NCBI RefSeq assembly: GCF_022267515.1
Contig: NZ_JAKFGB010000015.1
Coordinates: forward strand, 62,001 to 126,000
DNA length: 64,000 nt
Direction: 5' to 3'
DNA from: Rubinisphaera margarita
GTDB lineage: Bacteria; Planctomycetota; Planctomycetia; Planctomycetales; Planctomycetaceae
Under the pieces are notes generated by a model. That model was not told the origin of the DNA. It worked only from the letters and a program-made list of their open reading frames with translations, and ran no database searches. The position numbers and the translations under genes were made by a program. This document shows positions 21,186 to 30,823 of this stretch, piece by piece. How positions within the stretch are numbered: the first letter of the stretch is position 1; the number at the start of each line of letters is the position of its first letter.

Positions 21186-23156
21186 ATGCCGCCTCGCCCG
21201 TTGACGATCCTCTCTTCGTTGCTTGTCCTGCTACTGGCCAGTTCCCTTTCGGCGGCCGACCAGCCGACGAATGTCATTCTATTTCTGGTCGATGACATGG
21301 GCTGGGTTGACTCCGAACCTTATGGTTCCCAGTACTACGACACACCCAACATGCAGCGGCTGGCTGAGCAGTCGATGCGATTCACCGATGCCTACGCGGT
21401 GCCGCTCTGCTCGCCGACGCGGGCTTCGATTCTGACCGGTCAGTACTCCTCCCGTCACGGCGTGACGAGTGCTTCAGGTCATCAAAAGCCGCAGCCAGAA
21501 GGTTTTGACTTTCTGCCCGACACCGCTCCGCCGAATCGTCCCCTGATCATGCCGATCAGCAGGAACTATCTGGAGCCGTCGCAGTACACGCTGGCGGAAG
21601 CGCTGAAAGACGCCGGCTATCGGACGGGGCATTTCGGCAAATGGCATCTCGGGTTGACCGAACCACACTGGCCGGAAACGCAGGGCTTCGATGTCGCCTG
21701 GCATAGCGAACCGAGCCCGGGACCACCGGGATATTACTTCTCCCCTTATGGGGTCGTTCCTCCGGATGCGCCGCCTGAGATCGCCCGCAAAGCCAAGCAT
21801 CGCGGCACCATCACCGATGGCCCCGATGGCGAGTACATCACCGATCGACTGACCGATGAAGTGGTCGCGTTTCTGGAAGCGAACAAAGATCGTCCTTTCT
21901 TCGCGAACGTCTGGCAGTTTGGTGTGCATGGTCCGTGGGGACACAAGGAAAGCTACACGGCTCAGTTTGCGAAAAAGACGGATCCGACCGGCCGGCAGTC
22001 GAACCCGGTCATGGCCTCGATGCTGAAGAGTGTCGACGACAGCCTCGGGCGCATTATGGACAAGCTCGATGAACTCGAACTGGCTGACAATACGCTGCTG
22101 ATCTTCTATTCCGACAACGGCGGCAACGTGCACAGCAATACCGAAGATGACGCCAAAGCGATGCGCAGAGCGAAGGCCAATCCGGCTCTCGAAAGTTATC
22201 AGAAATGGGCCGGCTTCAAACCCCCGACGAACAATGCCCCGTTGCGTGAAGGCAAAAGTCGCATTTATGAAGGGGGACAGCGTGTGCCGCTGATGGTCCG
22301 CTGGCCGGGACATATCGAACCGGGCACAACGAGTGATGCTGTCGTCGGTCCGATCGATCTGTATCCGACAATTCTCGACGCCCTCAATATGGAACGAGCC
22401 GAGTCGCAGACCATCGATGGCGAATCAATTCTTCCCGTGCTCAAGCAGACGGGCGAACTGCAGCGAACGGCCTACTTCACCTGGTTCCCGCATATTGTTC
22501 CAGCCGTTTCTGTGCGGCAGGGAGACTGGAAACTGATCCGCCGGTTCGAGCCCCATCCGAAGTATCCCGACGTCCGCGAGCTCTACAACCTCAAGAAAGA
22601 CATTGGCGAGACGAACAACCTCGCCGAGAAGATGCCGGAGAAAGTGAAGGAACTCGATGACCTGATCGACGAGTTCGTCGAACGAACCGGTGCGCTTTAT
22701 CCGCAGCCGAATCCGAACTACCAGCCGTCGCGAAACACGAGTCCCGGACGAGATGCCGCCCTCGGGCTGGTGCCCAAGTTCAGCACGCTGACGAAAATCG
22801 ATGGTGCTTATCGGATGGAAGCCGAGAGGCGTGCGCCGTTTCTCGGCTCCGCCCAGGTGAAACACAACGGCCCGATGACCCTCACGCTGAAGGTTCGCAG
22901 TGAAGCGGGCGGCTCGGGGAAGGTCTGGTGGAAGTCGGTGAATCAGGAACAATTTCCCGAGGGGGAGCAGACGGTCGCATTCAACATCGCCGGCGGGAAC
23001 GAATGGCAAACAGTGAAAGTCGATCTGCCGGTGAAGAGTCCGACTCAGATTGTCCGCCTCTATCTTCCGGCTGACGAAAGCCCCGTCGAGATCCAGTCGA
23101 TCGAGTACACCGACGCCAAAACCGGCGACCCCATCCGCGTCTGGAAGCTGAACTGA
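21186..23156 (+). CDS. Secreted sulfatase (arylsulfatase A family), copy 1
   Basis: A 656-residue exported sulfatase. A signal peptide spans about residues 1-23 (ending LSAA). The metal aspartates are in LVDDMGW (D36, D37). The formylglycine-precursor signature is C75-S-P-T-R-A-S, which needs an anaerobic or aerobic formylglycine-generating enzyme not seen here. GHFGKWHLG and the later YSDNGG motif complete the active site. The C-terminal ~140 residues are an extra beta-type region beyond the catalytic core. Planctomycete sulfatases act on algal and animal sulfated polysaccharides; the exact substrate cannot be told. A second sulfatase follows 82 bases downstream. Confidence 0.93.
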   Translation: MPPRPLTILSSLLVLLLASSLSAADQPTNVILFLVDDMGWVDSEPYGSQYYDTPNMQRLAEQSMRFTDAYAVPLCSPTRASILTGQYSSRHGVTSASGHQKPQPEGFDFLPDTAPPNRPLIMPISRNYLEPSQYTLAEALKDAGYRTGHFGKWHLGLTEPHWPETQGFDVAWHSEPSPGPPGYYFSPYGVVPPDAPPEIARKAKHRGTITDGPDGEYITDRLTDEVVAFLEANKDRPFFANVWQFGVHGPWGHKESYTAQFAKKTDPTGRQSNPVMASMLKSVDDSLGRIMDKLDELELADNTLLIFYSDNGGNVHSNTEDDAKAMRRAKANPALESYQKWAGFKPPTNNAPLREGKSRIYEGGQRVPLMVRWPGHIEPGTTSDAVVGPIDLYPTILDALNMERAESQTIDGESILPVLKQTGELQRTAYFTWFPHIVPAVSVRQGDWKLIRRFEPHPKYPDVRELYNLKKDIGETNNLAEKMPEKVKELDDLIDEFVERTGALYPQPNPNYQPSRNTSPGRDAALGLVPKFSTLTKIDGAYRMEAERRAPFLGSAQVKHNGPMTLTLKVRSEAGGSGKVWWKSVNQEQFPEGEQTVAFNIAGGNEWQTVKVDLPVKSPTQIVRLYLPADESPVEIQSIEYTDAKTGDPIRVWKLN

Positions 23157-23238
23157 TCCCGTCACTGGGAAATTGTGCTGGGACAATGTTTCCGGTAACG
23201 TGACACGAGACTTCTACGCCCATTCAGAGAGGTATTGC

Positions 23239-24723
<1,485 letters not shown>

Positions 24724-24777
24724 AGCAGATCGGCTTGCACGAAGTAAACGCTCTCAGTTGATAAGCGTCCCTGGTTC

Positions 24778-25380
24778 ATGTCCCGCTTCACGATCAAACT
24801 TGGCGTTGGTGCACTGGCACTGTTGATCGTGGGGATCAGTCTCTCCTCGCCGGTCTGGTATCACACGCACTCCGGCGGCGAGGGGCCGCACCAGCATACG
24901 CATCGTGGCCACACGCATTCCCACGGGCACAATCACCATCATGATCATGGCCACTCGCATTCGCATGGCCACGGGCATTCGCACACCCACCGTCCTCCGG
25001 GGAACCAGGAGATCGTGCAGGAGCATGCTCACGTCACGATTCTCGGATTCACGCTGACTCTGCCGACAACATCGCGACCCCGCCCCGCCGCTCAACCGGT
25101 AAAGAAGCCGCGTGAAGGATCGCAACCTCAGACCTCAGCCGAGGCGGTCGCGACGGCGATTCCCGTTTCGAACGGTGCTTTTGAAGTCGACCTGCCGCCG
25201 AGCCGCGTCCTGCTGTTGCGGTTCGATCTGCCTGCAGGTCCCGAGCGTGTCGAGCTGAATGCCGTGTCGCCGGAAACCGGTCTTGTGGAAGCGGCTGATC
25301 TGCTTGTCACCCCGTTCGCGGACGCTCCGCCGACGCCTCCTCCCGAGTCGAATGAAACGCTCCCGAACGTCGTTGTCTGA
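24778..25380 (+). CDS. Histidine-rich, membrane-anchored or secreted protein
   Basis: A 200-residue protein. An N-terminal hydrophobic segment (about residues 9-24) looks like a signal anchor or uncleaved signal. Residues 29-71 hold 20 histidines in HX/HG/HS repeats, with two more at 83 and 85. The rest is Pro-rich, and a beta-type segment (PSRVLLLRFDLPAG) follows. Such His-rich stretches bind Zn, Ni, Cu or Co. I do not recognise the family. It lies between the sulfatases and a DUF1559 gene on the same strand. Confidence 0.75.
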   Translation: MSRFTIKLGVGALALLIVGISLSSPVWYHTHSGGEGPHQHTHRGHTHSHGHNHHHDHGHSHSHGHGHSHTHRPPGNQEIVQEHAHVTILGFTLTLPTTSRPRPAAQPVKKPREGSQPQTSAEAVATAIPVSNGAFEVDLPPSRVLLLRFDLPAGPERVELNAVSPETGLVEAADLLVTPFADAPPTPPPESNETLPNVVV

Positions 25381-25431
25381 CGTTCGAAACTCGTTTCATT
25401 TTCATTCCTTTGAGGAACTCTGGAGGAAACC

Positions 25432-26472
25432 ATGCTCCAACGTAAAGCCTTTACGTTGATCGAACTTCTTGTTGTCATCGCAATCATTGCCATCCTGGTC
25501 GCTCTGTTGTTGCCAGCCGTCCAGCAGGCTCGGGAGGCGGCTCGACGATCGAGCTGCAAGAACAACCTCAAGCAAATCGGGCTGGCGATTCACAATTACG
25601 AATCGACCCACGGCGTGATGCCTCCTGGCTACCTGTGGCAGGACGGAACGCGGTTCACGACCATCAGCAATCCGGGCTACCCGATGAGCAACGACCCGGT
25701 GGACAACCACATGGGTCTGGCGTGGGGAACGATGATTCTGCCGTTCATCGAACAGCCGGCTCTGTACGATCGGTTCAACTTTGGTTTGCCCTGCTTCGAC
25801 TCGGCGAATCGGGCGGCTCGGGAAACGCCGATCAGCACTTATCTCTGTCCCTCCGATGCGTATTCGGAAGGCAAGTTTGTCGAGCGGGACGTGAACTTTG
25901 CGGCGTCCTCGTACGCCGGCAACTGGGGACCAGCCAGCGGGCGGGTCAACACTCCGGGAAACACGTCTGACGATGTGAATCTCGACGACACACCCGCTCT
26001 GGGATCCGCTCCGGCTGGAGCTGCCTTCCGGGCCTGCGAGGGAGTTCTCTATCGCAACAGCAAAACCGGCTTTCGGGATATTACCGATGGGCTGTCGAAC
26101 ACGCTGCTGATCGGCGAGCGGACCAATGGGCTGATCTACGATTCCAATGGGAATCCGATTGCCGGAGCCGGAGGCGGTCACGAGATCTTCGAGAATGCCT
26201 GGGCCGCTGCCTGCCGCGATGAAACCGATGCCGGCGACGATCACGGCCACATGGTGCTGTTCGATACCGAATTCGGGCCGAACCGAGCCGAGCAGGATGG
26301 ATCGGGGACCTACAACTTCGGTCCGGATCGTGGCGTGTCGGCTCCGCATCAGGGGCAGGCTCAGTTCACTCTCTGCGATGGTTCCGTGCGGAGTATCAGC
26401 GAGAATGTGGATCTCGGCGTTTATCGCGGACTGAGTTCACGCGATGGCGGCGAAGTTCCCGGCGAGTTCTGA
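25432..26472 (+). CDS. DUF1559 protein with type IV pilin-like N-terminus (copy 2)
   Basis: A 346-residue DUF1559 protein. It starts MLQRKAFTLIELL, followed by VVIAIIAILVALLLPAVQQA and EAARRSSCKNNLKQIGLA. The C-terminal H-X9-DG signature is HQGQAQFTLCDG, and the chain ends DGGEVPGEF. A strong GGAGG lies 6 bases before the ATG. The first ~45 codons are nearly identical in protein to copy 1 at 17106-18053, while the remainder diverges, as is usual in this large planctomycete family. Confidence 0.93.
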   Translation: MLQRKAFTLIELLVVIAIIAILVALLLPAVQQAREAARRSSCKNNLKQIGLAIHNYESTHGVMPPGYLWQDGTRFTTISNPGYPMSNDPVDNHMGLAWGTMILPFIEQPALYDRFNFGLPCFDSANRAARETPISTYLCPSDAYSEGKFVERDVNFAASSYAGNWGPASGRVNTPGNTSDDVNLDDTPALGSAPAGAAFRACEGVLYRNSKTGFRDITDGLSNTLLIGERTNGLIYDSNGNPIAGAGGGHEIFENAWAAACRDETDAGDDHGHMVLFDTEFGPNRAEQDGSGTYNFGPDRGVSAPHQGQAQFTLCDGSVRSISENVDLGVYRGLSSRDGGEVPGEF

Positions 26473-26539
26473 TATCCGGCGGCAACGGAAGCGCGAATGA
26501 CTCCGGGAGTTCTCGGGGTCATTCCGTTTCTTTGCGGGG

Positions 26540-26941
26540 TTACCAGGGAAAGGCGGCTTTGGCTTCGGAAACGGTGTCGAACATCCTCCAGGTCGCCCGT
26601 TGCTTATCAGCCTGAAGCAGCATCAGACTTTCGAACGATTCCTGAATGTTGGGAGCCACACAGGCGACCACGGCGGTGCCTCTCCGTTGCCTGCAGAGAG
26701 TCGTCAGCTTCACCAGAATGCCGATCGTGATCGAATCCATCACGACGCACCGGCTCAGGTCGAACAGGACGCACGGATTGTCGCGCATGTAGAGGGTCCG
26801 GTACAGCCGATTGTATTCGTGCTGCTTGGACTCGTAATTGTGATCGACCGGTCGTTCGGAGATGTGGAGGATCAGGTAACCGCTCTCGTCGGTTATCTCG
26901 AAGATGGGATCATCTCCACGGAAAAGATATGTACCTGCCAT
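26540..26941 (-). CDS. STAS domain protein, copy 2
   Basis: A 133-residue single STAS-like domain: an N-terminal strand (YLILHISERPVD), a central strand CVLFDLSRCVVMDSITIGILVKLTTLCRQRR, where DSITIG takes the place of the phosphorylatable DSSG(L/I)G turn, and a C-terminal helix. AGGAAG precedes the ATG by 6 bases. It stands alone. The serine of DSIT could be the regulatory site. Confidence 0.75.
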   Translation of the reverse strand: MAGTYLFRGDDPIFEITDESGYLILHISERPVDHNYESKQHEYNRLYRTLYMRDNPCVLFDLSRCVVMDSITIGILVKLTTLCRQRRGTAVVACVAPNIQESFESLMLLQADKQRATWRMFDTVSEAKAAFPW

Positions 26942-27308
26942 GTCAGACTTCCTGGATCTCAGACGTTAAATGTGAGCGCTCAATGAAGTCGTACTCGGTT
27001 CAAGGTCTGTCGCAGTACCAGATGCACCTCATCTGCTGAGTAAAGCTGCGTCGAAACTTGTTCGTTTTTCACAATCGCCCCATTGCCCTCCAGACCTGCG
27101 GAAACAGACACGAAGTGTTTGGGAGCGTGAAAAAAAATGCAGGGACTCCTAAGTAAAACGCTCGAGCCTGTCGAATTCTCTCGCGAGATCGCAGCCGGGC
27201 GGAGCATTTCGACGGAATTTCTTTCCGCGTCCGGACCCTTGCTCTTCACTGGGACTGCGGAAACTGGAAGCACGCAATCTGGCTTGTCATCGCGAGGAAG
27301 AGGACAGC
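26942..27308. other. Gene-poor gap between the STAS gene and the peptidase gene
   Basis: A 367-base region. Two short ORFs pass through it on opposite strands (starting near 27137 plus and 27354 minus), but neither shows family features and they overlap each other. I see nothing else. Confidence 0.4.
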
Positions 27309-28496
27309 TTAGAATACGGAAAAGAGGAGTAGCTGGGTGGTCCGGGTAAGCCATGCCTGGTCGGCCGGAGTGATCTCGTCCTGGCGAAGAATCTTCGCAG
27401 CGTGGGTCGAGGCCTGGTCGACGAAAAATCGCTGCACGGGAGTCAGCTTCCAGTCTTCCGCTTTGCGGCGGATCTGTGCGCAGATTTCTTCAATCGCGGC
27501 GACTTCTTCCATTTCGACCGGCGGGTCGAGAATCCAGCGCGGCGGTTCGGAGCGACCGGCCACCTCGATCAGCAGTTTCGTCAGTCCCGTGCTGATTGTG
27601 GCCACCTGTTCGAAGTCGATCTTGTCAGCCGTGTCCTGAGGGGTGTGGTAGTCTCTGGACTGACCAGTGGAAGCGAAGACGAAGGGAATTTCTCGATCCC
27701 GGAAGGGACCATAGTCACTCCGCAACCCGACGAAATCATCACTGAGCAGTGTCGGTTTCGCGGCTGGTCCGAAGTCGATTTTTCGAATCGATTCACGGAT
27801 CCCGGCCCCGTGCTCGGCTCCAAACAGAAAAACCGTCTCCAGAGGTAGATCGCCCAGCGACCGACCGAGCATGTCGGCGACGATGATGAACTTCACCTGC
27901 TCCAGCGGCACAGGGGCATGGGCAGTCCACCACCGGGATCCGAATAGAAGATGTTCTTCCAGGTCGAAGCTTACGAACAGCACCGAGCGGTCGAGGACCT
28001 GATCGGAGGACGAAATCAGTCGGGCGGCTTCCAGAAGCATCGCCACGCCGGAGGCATTGTCGTCGGCTCCGAAATAGATGTCCGACTTCGTGCGACCAAG
28101 GTGATCGTGATGGGCAGCAATGATCACATACTCGTGCGGGAAGCGGGCCTCGGGATGCGTGTATCGTGCCGTGACATTCCAACCTGCGGTCGTCGATTCT
28201 CCCTCTTCACCAGGCGGACCGGGGACGGGCTGCAGGAACGACTCGTGCGCGAAAACCGGCTTGAGATCGAGGTCCTCAAACTCCCGCGCCAGGTACTCCG
28301 CCGCACGTCGAGCATCGACGCCCCGGCGACCGGCGAAGTCCTCGCTCGCCAGATGTTCGATGATCTCCTGAACGCGAGTTGCTTCGGCTTTCGGTGCATC
28401 GGTCGGCCCGGCATAAGTCGACGCAAGCGGACTCGCTGCAGGCAGGATGAACAGGATCGCGATCAGACAGAAGCGCAGTTGAGATCGCAAGGGCAT
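27309..28496 (-). CDS. Secreted M28-family metallopeptidase
   Basis: A 395-residue exported aminopeptidase-like protein. The signal peptide is LRFCLIAILFILPAASPLAS. Zinc ligands of family M28 are visible: a histidine in IIAAHHDHLG, an aspartate in FGADDNASGVAML, the glutamate pair in FDLEEH, an aspartate in VADMLG, and a histidine in DYHTPQDTADKI. An in-frame ATG at 28541 with GGAG upstream is an alternative start, but the signal peptide fits 28496. Its role is probably periplasmic or extracellular peptide breakdown. Confidence 0.88.
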   Translation of the reverse strand: MPLRSQLRFCLIAILFILPAASPLASTYAGPTDAPKAEATRVQEIIEHLASEDFAGRRGVDARRAAEYLAREFEDLDLKPVFAHESFLQPVPGPPGEEGESTTAGWNVTARYTHPEARFPHEYVIIAAHHDHLGRTKSDIYFGADDNASGVAMLLEAARLISSSDQVLDRSVLFVSFDLEEHLLFGSRWWTAHAPVPLEQVKFIIVADMLGRSLGDLPLETVFLFGAEHGAGIRESIRKIDFGPAAKPTLLSDDFVGLRSDYGPFRDREIPFVFASTGQSRDYHTPQDTADKIDFEQVATISTGLTKLLIEVAGRSEPPRWILDPPVEMEEVAAIEEICAQIRRKAEDWKLTPVQRFFVDQASTHAAKILRQDEITPADQAWLTRTTQLLLFSVF

Positions 28497-28656
28497 CTCC
28501 GATTCAATCGATAGTCTCGAACACCAGGGGGTCCCGTTCATCGTACTCCGACATCAGGGAGCCTGCCATTCCGGATCGGGGATGGTTTCGAACTTGAAGG
28601 CGGGTGTCTAAACTGAAAGGCGAACCGATTCACACTTTCCCGTCACAGGTGACACC

Positions 28657-30660
28657 ATGATTCGCTTTGTACTCTCCCTGTTTCTCCTCACTCTGCTGAT
28701 GACGTCGCAGGCGACCGTCGCAGTCGCTCAGAAACCGAGCGAGGACGAGCTCAACAAGCTCAAGGAACAGGTCTCGGCCATGCGGCGGAAGCTGGATGAG
28801 ATCCGCACCGAATGGGCCGATGACCGCCAGAAGCACGGGCGTTCGTACTACATCGGCGAGCAGCAGGTGTGGACTGACTATGCCGATCTGTCGGTGCACA
28901 TCAAGGCAGCCGAGTGGATTATCCGTCACAACGACTTCGATAAGAAATCGACCTATCAACAGACGATGACCGCTCTGCAGGACGCCGATACCCTGCTGCG
29001 GGAACTGCAGTCCCGGAAGAGCCGCAATTACAACGCGGGAAGCCAGATTTGCGGATACGTTTCCAAAGTCGATCATTCGGTACAGCCGTACGCCCTGTCG
29101 CTGCCATCGAACTTCGATCCTTCCCGATCCAGCCGGATGCCGCTGTATGTGGTCCTGCACGGTCGCGGCGGGCGAAATGAAGTCGGATTCATTGCACAGC
29201 ATCGGGAGAAGAAACCCGGCGAGAAGCAGACGTGGATTCAGATCGATGTCTTCGGACGAATCGACAACGCTTACCGCTGGGCGGGCGAGACGGATGTCTT
29301 CGAAGCGATTGCCGATGTCTCCCGTCGCTTCGCGATCGACGATCGTCACATCACCCTCTGGGGTTTCTCGATGGGAGGAGCAGGGGCGTGGCATCTCGGA
29401 ATGCATCATCCGTCGCAGTGGGCTTCAGTCGGGGCGGGGGCTGGATTTGTCGACTTTTACAACTACCAGAAGAAGACCGAACAGTTGCCGGACTATCAGC
29501 ACAAACCGCTGCGGATCTACGACACCATCAACTACGGTCTCAACCTGGCGAATGTTCACTTCGTGACTTACGGCGGCGATCAGGACAGCCAGCTCAAGAC
29601 GAGTCTGTTGATGCAGGAGCAGGCCGAGAAGCACGACGTTCCCCTCGAGTTGATTATCGGCAAGGACATCGGCCACAAGTTCACGCCGGAAGCCGAGGCG
29701 GAGTTTCAGCAGTTTCTGGGTCGTAACAATCGTCAGGGGCTCCCGAAGTACCCCGGGCCGAAGCAGATTCGGTTTGTGACCTACACGCCGAAGTACAATC
29801 AGTGCTTCTGGTGCACGATCGAAGAGCTCGACGAGATGTACGAAGAAACGACCGTCGAATCGAAGTACGACGAGAGCTCGGGACTGCTGTCGCTGGAAAC
29901 GAAGAACTGCCGGCTGCTCAGCATCAGTCGCGATATCGCCGATGAAATTTCGATCGACGATGAACCGCCGCTGCCGTTGCGGGATGCGGCTGACGGACTG
30001 CTGCCGTCGGTGTACTTCGAGAAGCTCGACGCCGGTTGGGAAGTGTTCAACTACGATGAATCGCGGGCTTACCAGGAACTCGGCAGCGGTCGGAAGCGGC
30101 ACGATCTTCAGGGGCCGATCGATGATGCGTTCATGAGTTCGTTCCTCTGTGTTCGCGGTACCGGAACGCCCTGGTCCGACGAGCATCAGGCCTGGACCGA
30201 CTGGACGCTGGAACGATTTGGCCGCGAGTTCGACAAGTGGATGCGGGGAGAGATTCGCATCGTCAACGACAGCGAAGTGACCCTCGAGATGATGAAGGAT
30301 TCGCACCTGATTCTGTTCGGCGATCCCGGTTCCAACAAACTGCTGAACGGGATGCTGGAGAAGTTGCCGATTGAATGGAACCGGCAGGAGATCACCGTCG
30401 GCGGGAAGTCGTACCCAGTCGAGAAGCACGGCCTGGCGATGATCTACCCGAACCCGCTGAATCCGCACAAGTACATCGTCATCAATTCCGGCATGACGAC
30501 GCACGAACCGGACTTCAAAGCCAGCAACTCGTGGTTGTTCCCCAAGCTGGGAGATATCGCCGTGTTGAACTACAGCAAGACCGATAAGGGCTACGAAGAA
30601 ACGACCACCTGGGCCGATCTGTTCAACGGCGACTGGCAGCTCAACGAGAGTGAAGAGTAG
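28657..30660 (+). CDS. Secreted alpha/beta hydrolase (prolyl oligopeptidase/esterase-like)
   Basis: A 667-residue exported protein. A signal peptide spans about residues 1-24. A short helical region (35-110) precedes an alpha/beta hydrolase domain with LYVVLHGRGG, the nucleophile elbow GFSMGGAGAWHLG and a histidine in GKDIGHKFTPEA. The C-terminal half (about 390-667) is a second region of unknown type, with an FGDPGSN-containing Rossmann-like stretch. The domain order resembles planctomycete PHB depolymerase/esterase-like proteins. The substrate is unknown. A bidirectional terminator follows. Confidence 0.82.
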   Translation: MIRFVLSLFLLTLLMTSQATVAVAQKPSEDELNKLKEQVSAMRRKLDEIRTEWADDRQKHGRSYYIGEQQVWTDYADLSVHIKAAEWIIRHNDFDKKSTYQQTMTALQDADTLLRELQSRKSRNYNAGSQICGYVSKVDHSVQPYALSLPSNFDPSRSSRMPLYVVLHGRGGRNEVGFIAQHREKKPGEKQTWIQIDVFGRIDNAYRWAGETDVFEAIADVSRRFAIDDRHITLWGFSMGGAGAWHLGMHHPSQWASVGAGAGFVDFYNYQKKTEQLPDYQHKPLRIYDTINYGLNLANVHFVTYGGDQDSQLKTSLLMQEQAEKHDVPLELIIGKDIGHKFTPEAEAEFQQFLGRNNRQGLPKYPGPKQIRFVTYTPKYNQCFWCTIEELDEMYEETTVESKYDESSGLLSLETKNCRLLSISRDIADEISIDDEPPLPLRDAADGLLPSVYFEKLDAGWEVFNYDESRAYQELGSGRKRHDLQGPIDDAFMSSFLCVRGTGTPWSDEHQAWTDWTLERFGREFDKWMRGEIRIVNDSEVTLEMMKDSHLILFGDPGSNKLLNGMLEKLPIEWNRQEITVGGKSYPVEKHGLAMIYPNPLNPHKYIVINSGMTTHEPDFKASNSWLFPKLGDIAVLNYSKTDKGYEETTTWADLFNGDWQLNESEE

Positions 30661-30727
30661 TCGAGCAGGTCGTCGGCTGGAATAGCCGCAGGTAATCCCC
30701 TACGCACGACGCGAAGTGATCATCGAG

Positions 30728-30762
30728 AAGGGTGGCCTGTCTGTGATAGACGGGCCACCCTT
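30728..30762. terminator. Bidirectional hairpin terminator
   Basis: A 15-bp stem with one G-U pair (AAGGGTGGCC pairing with GGCCACCCTT, plus five inner pairs) and a 5-base loop. It lies between the convergent hydrolase and TolC-like genes. Confidence 0.75.
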
Positions 30763-30823
30763 CGTTGATTCCAGAAGCTTCTTTCATCTGCGTGCAACCG
30801 GGCGATCCCCCTCGGTTCCGAGC

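Noticed and set aside
26980..27354. A 124-codon minus-strand ORF before the M28 peptidase gene
   Set aside because: It overlaps the peptidase 3' end and has no domain, ribosome binding site or protein-like composition.
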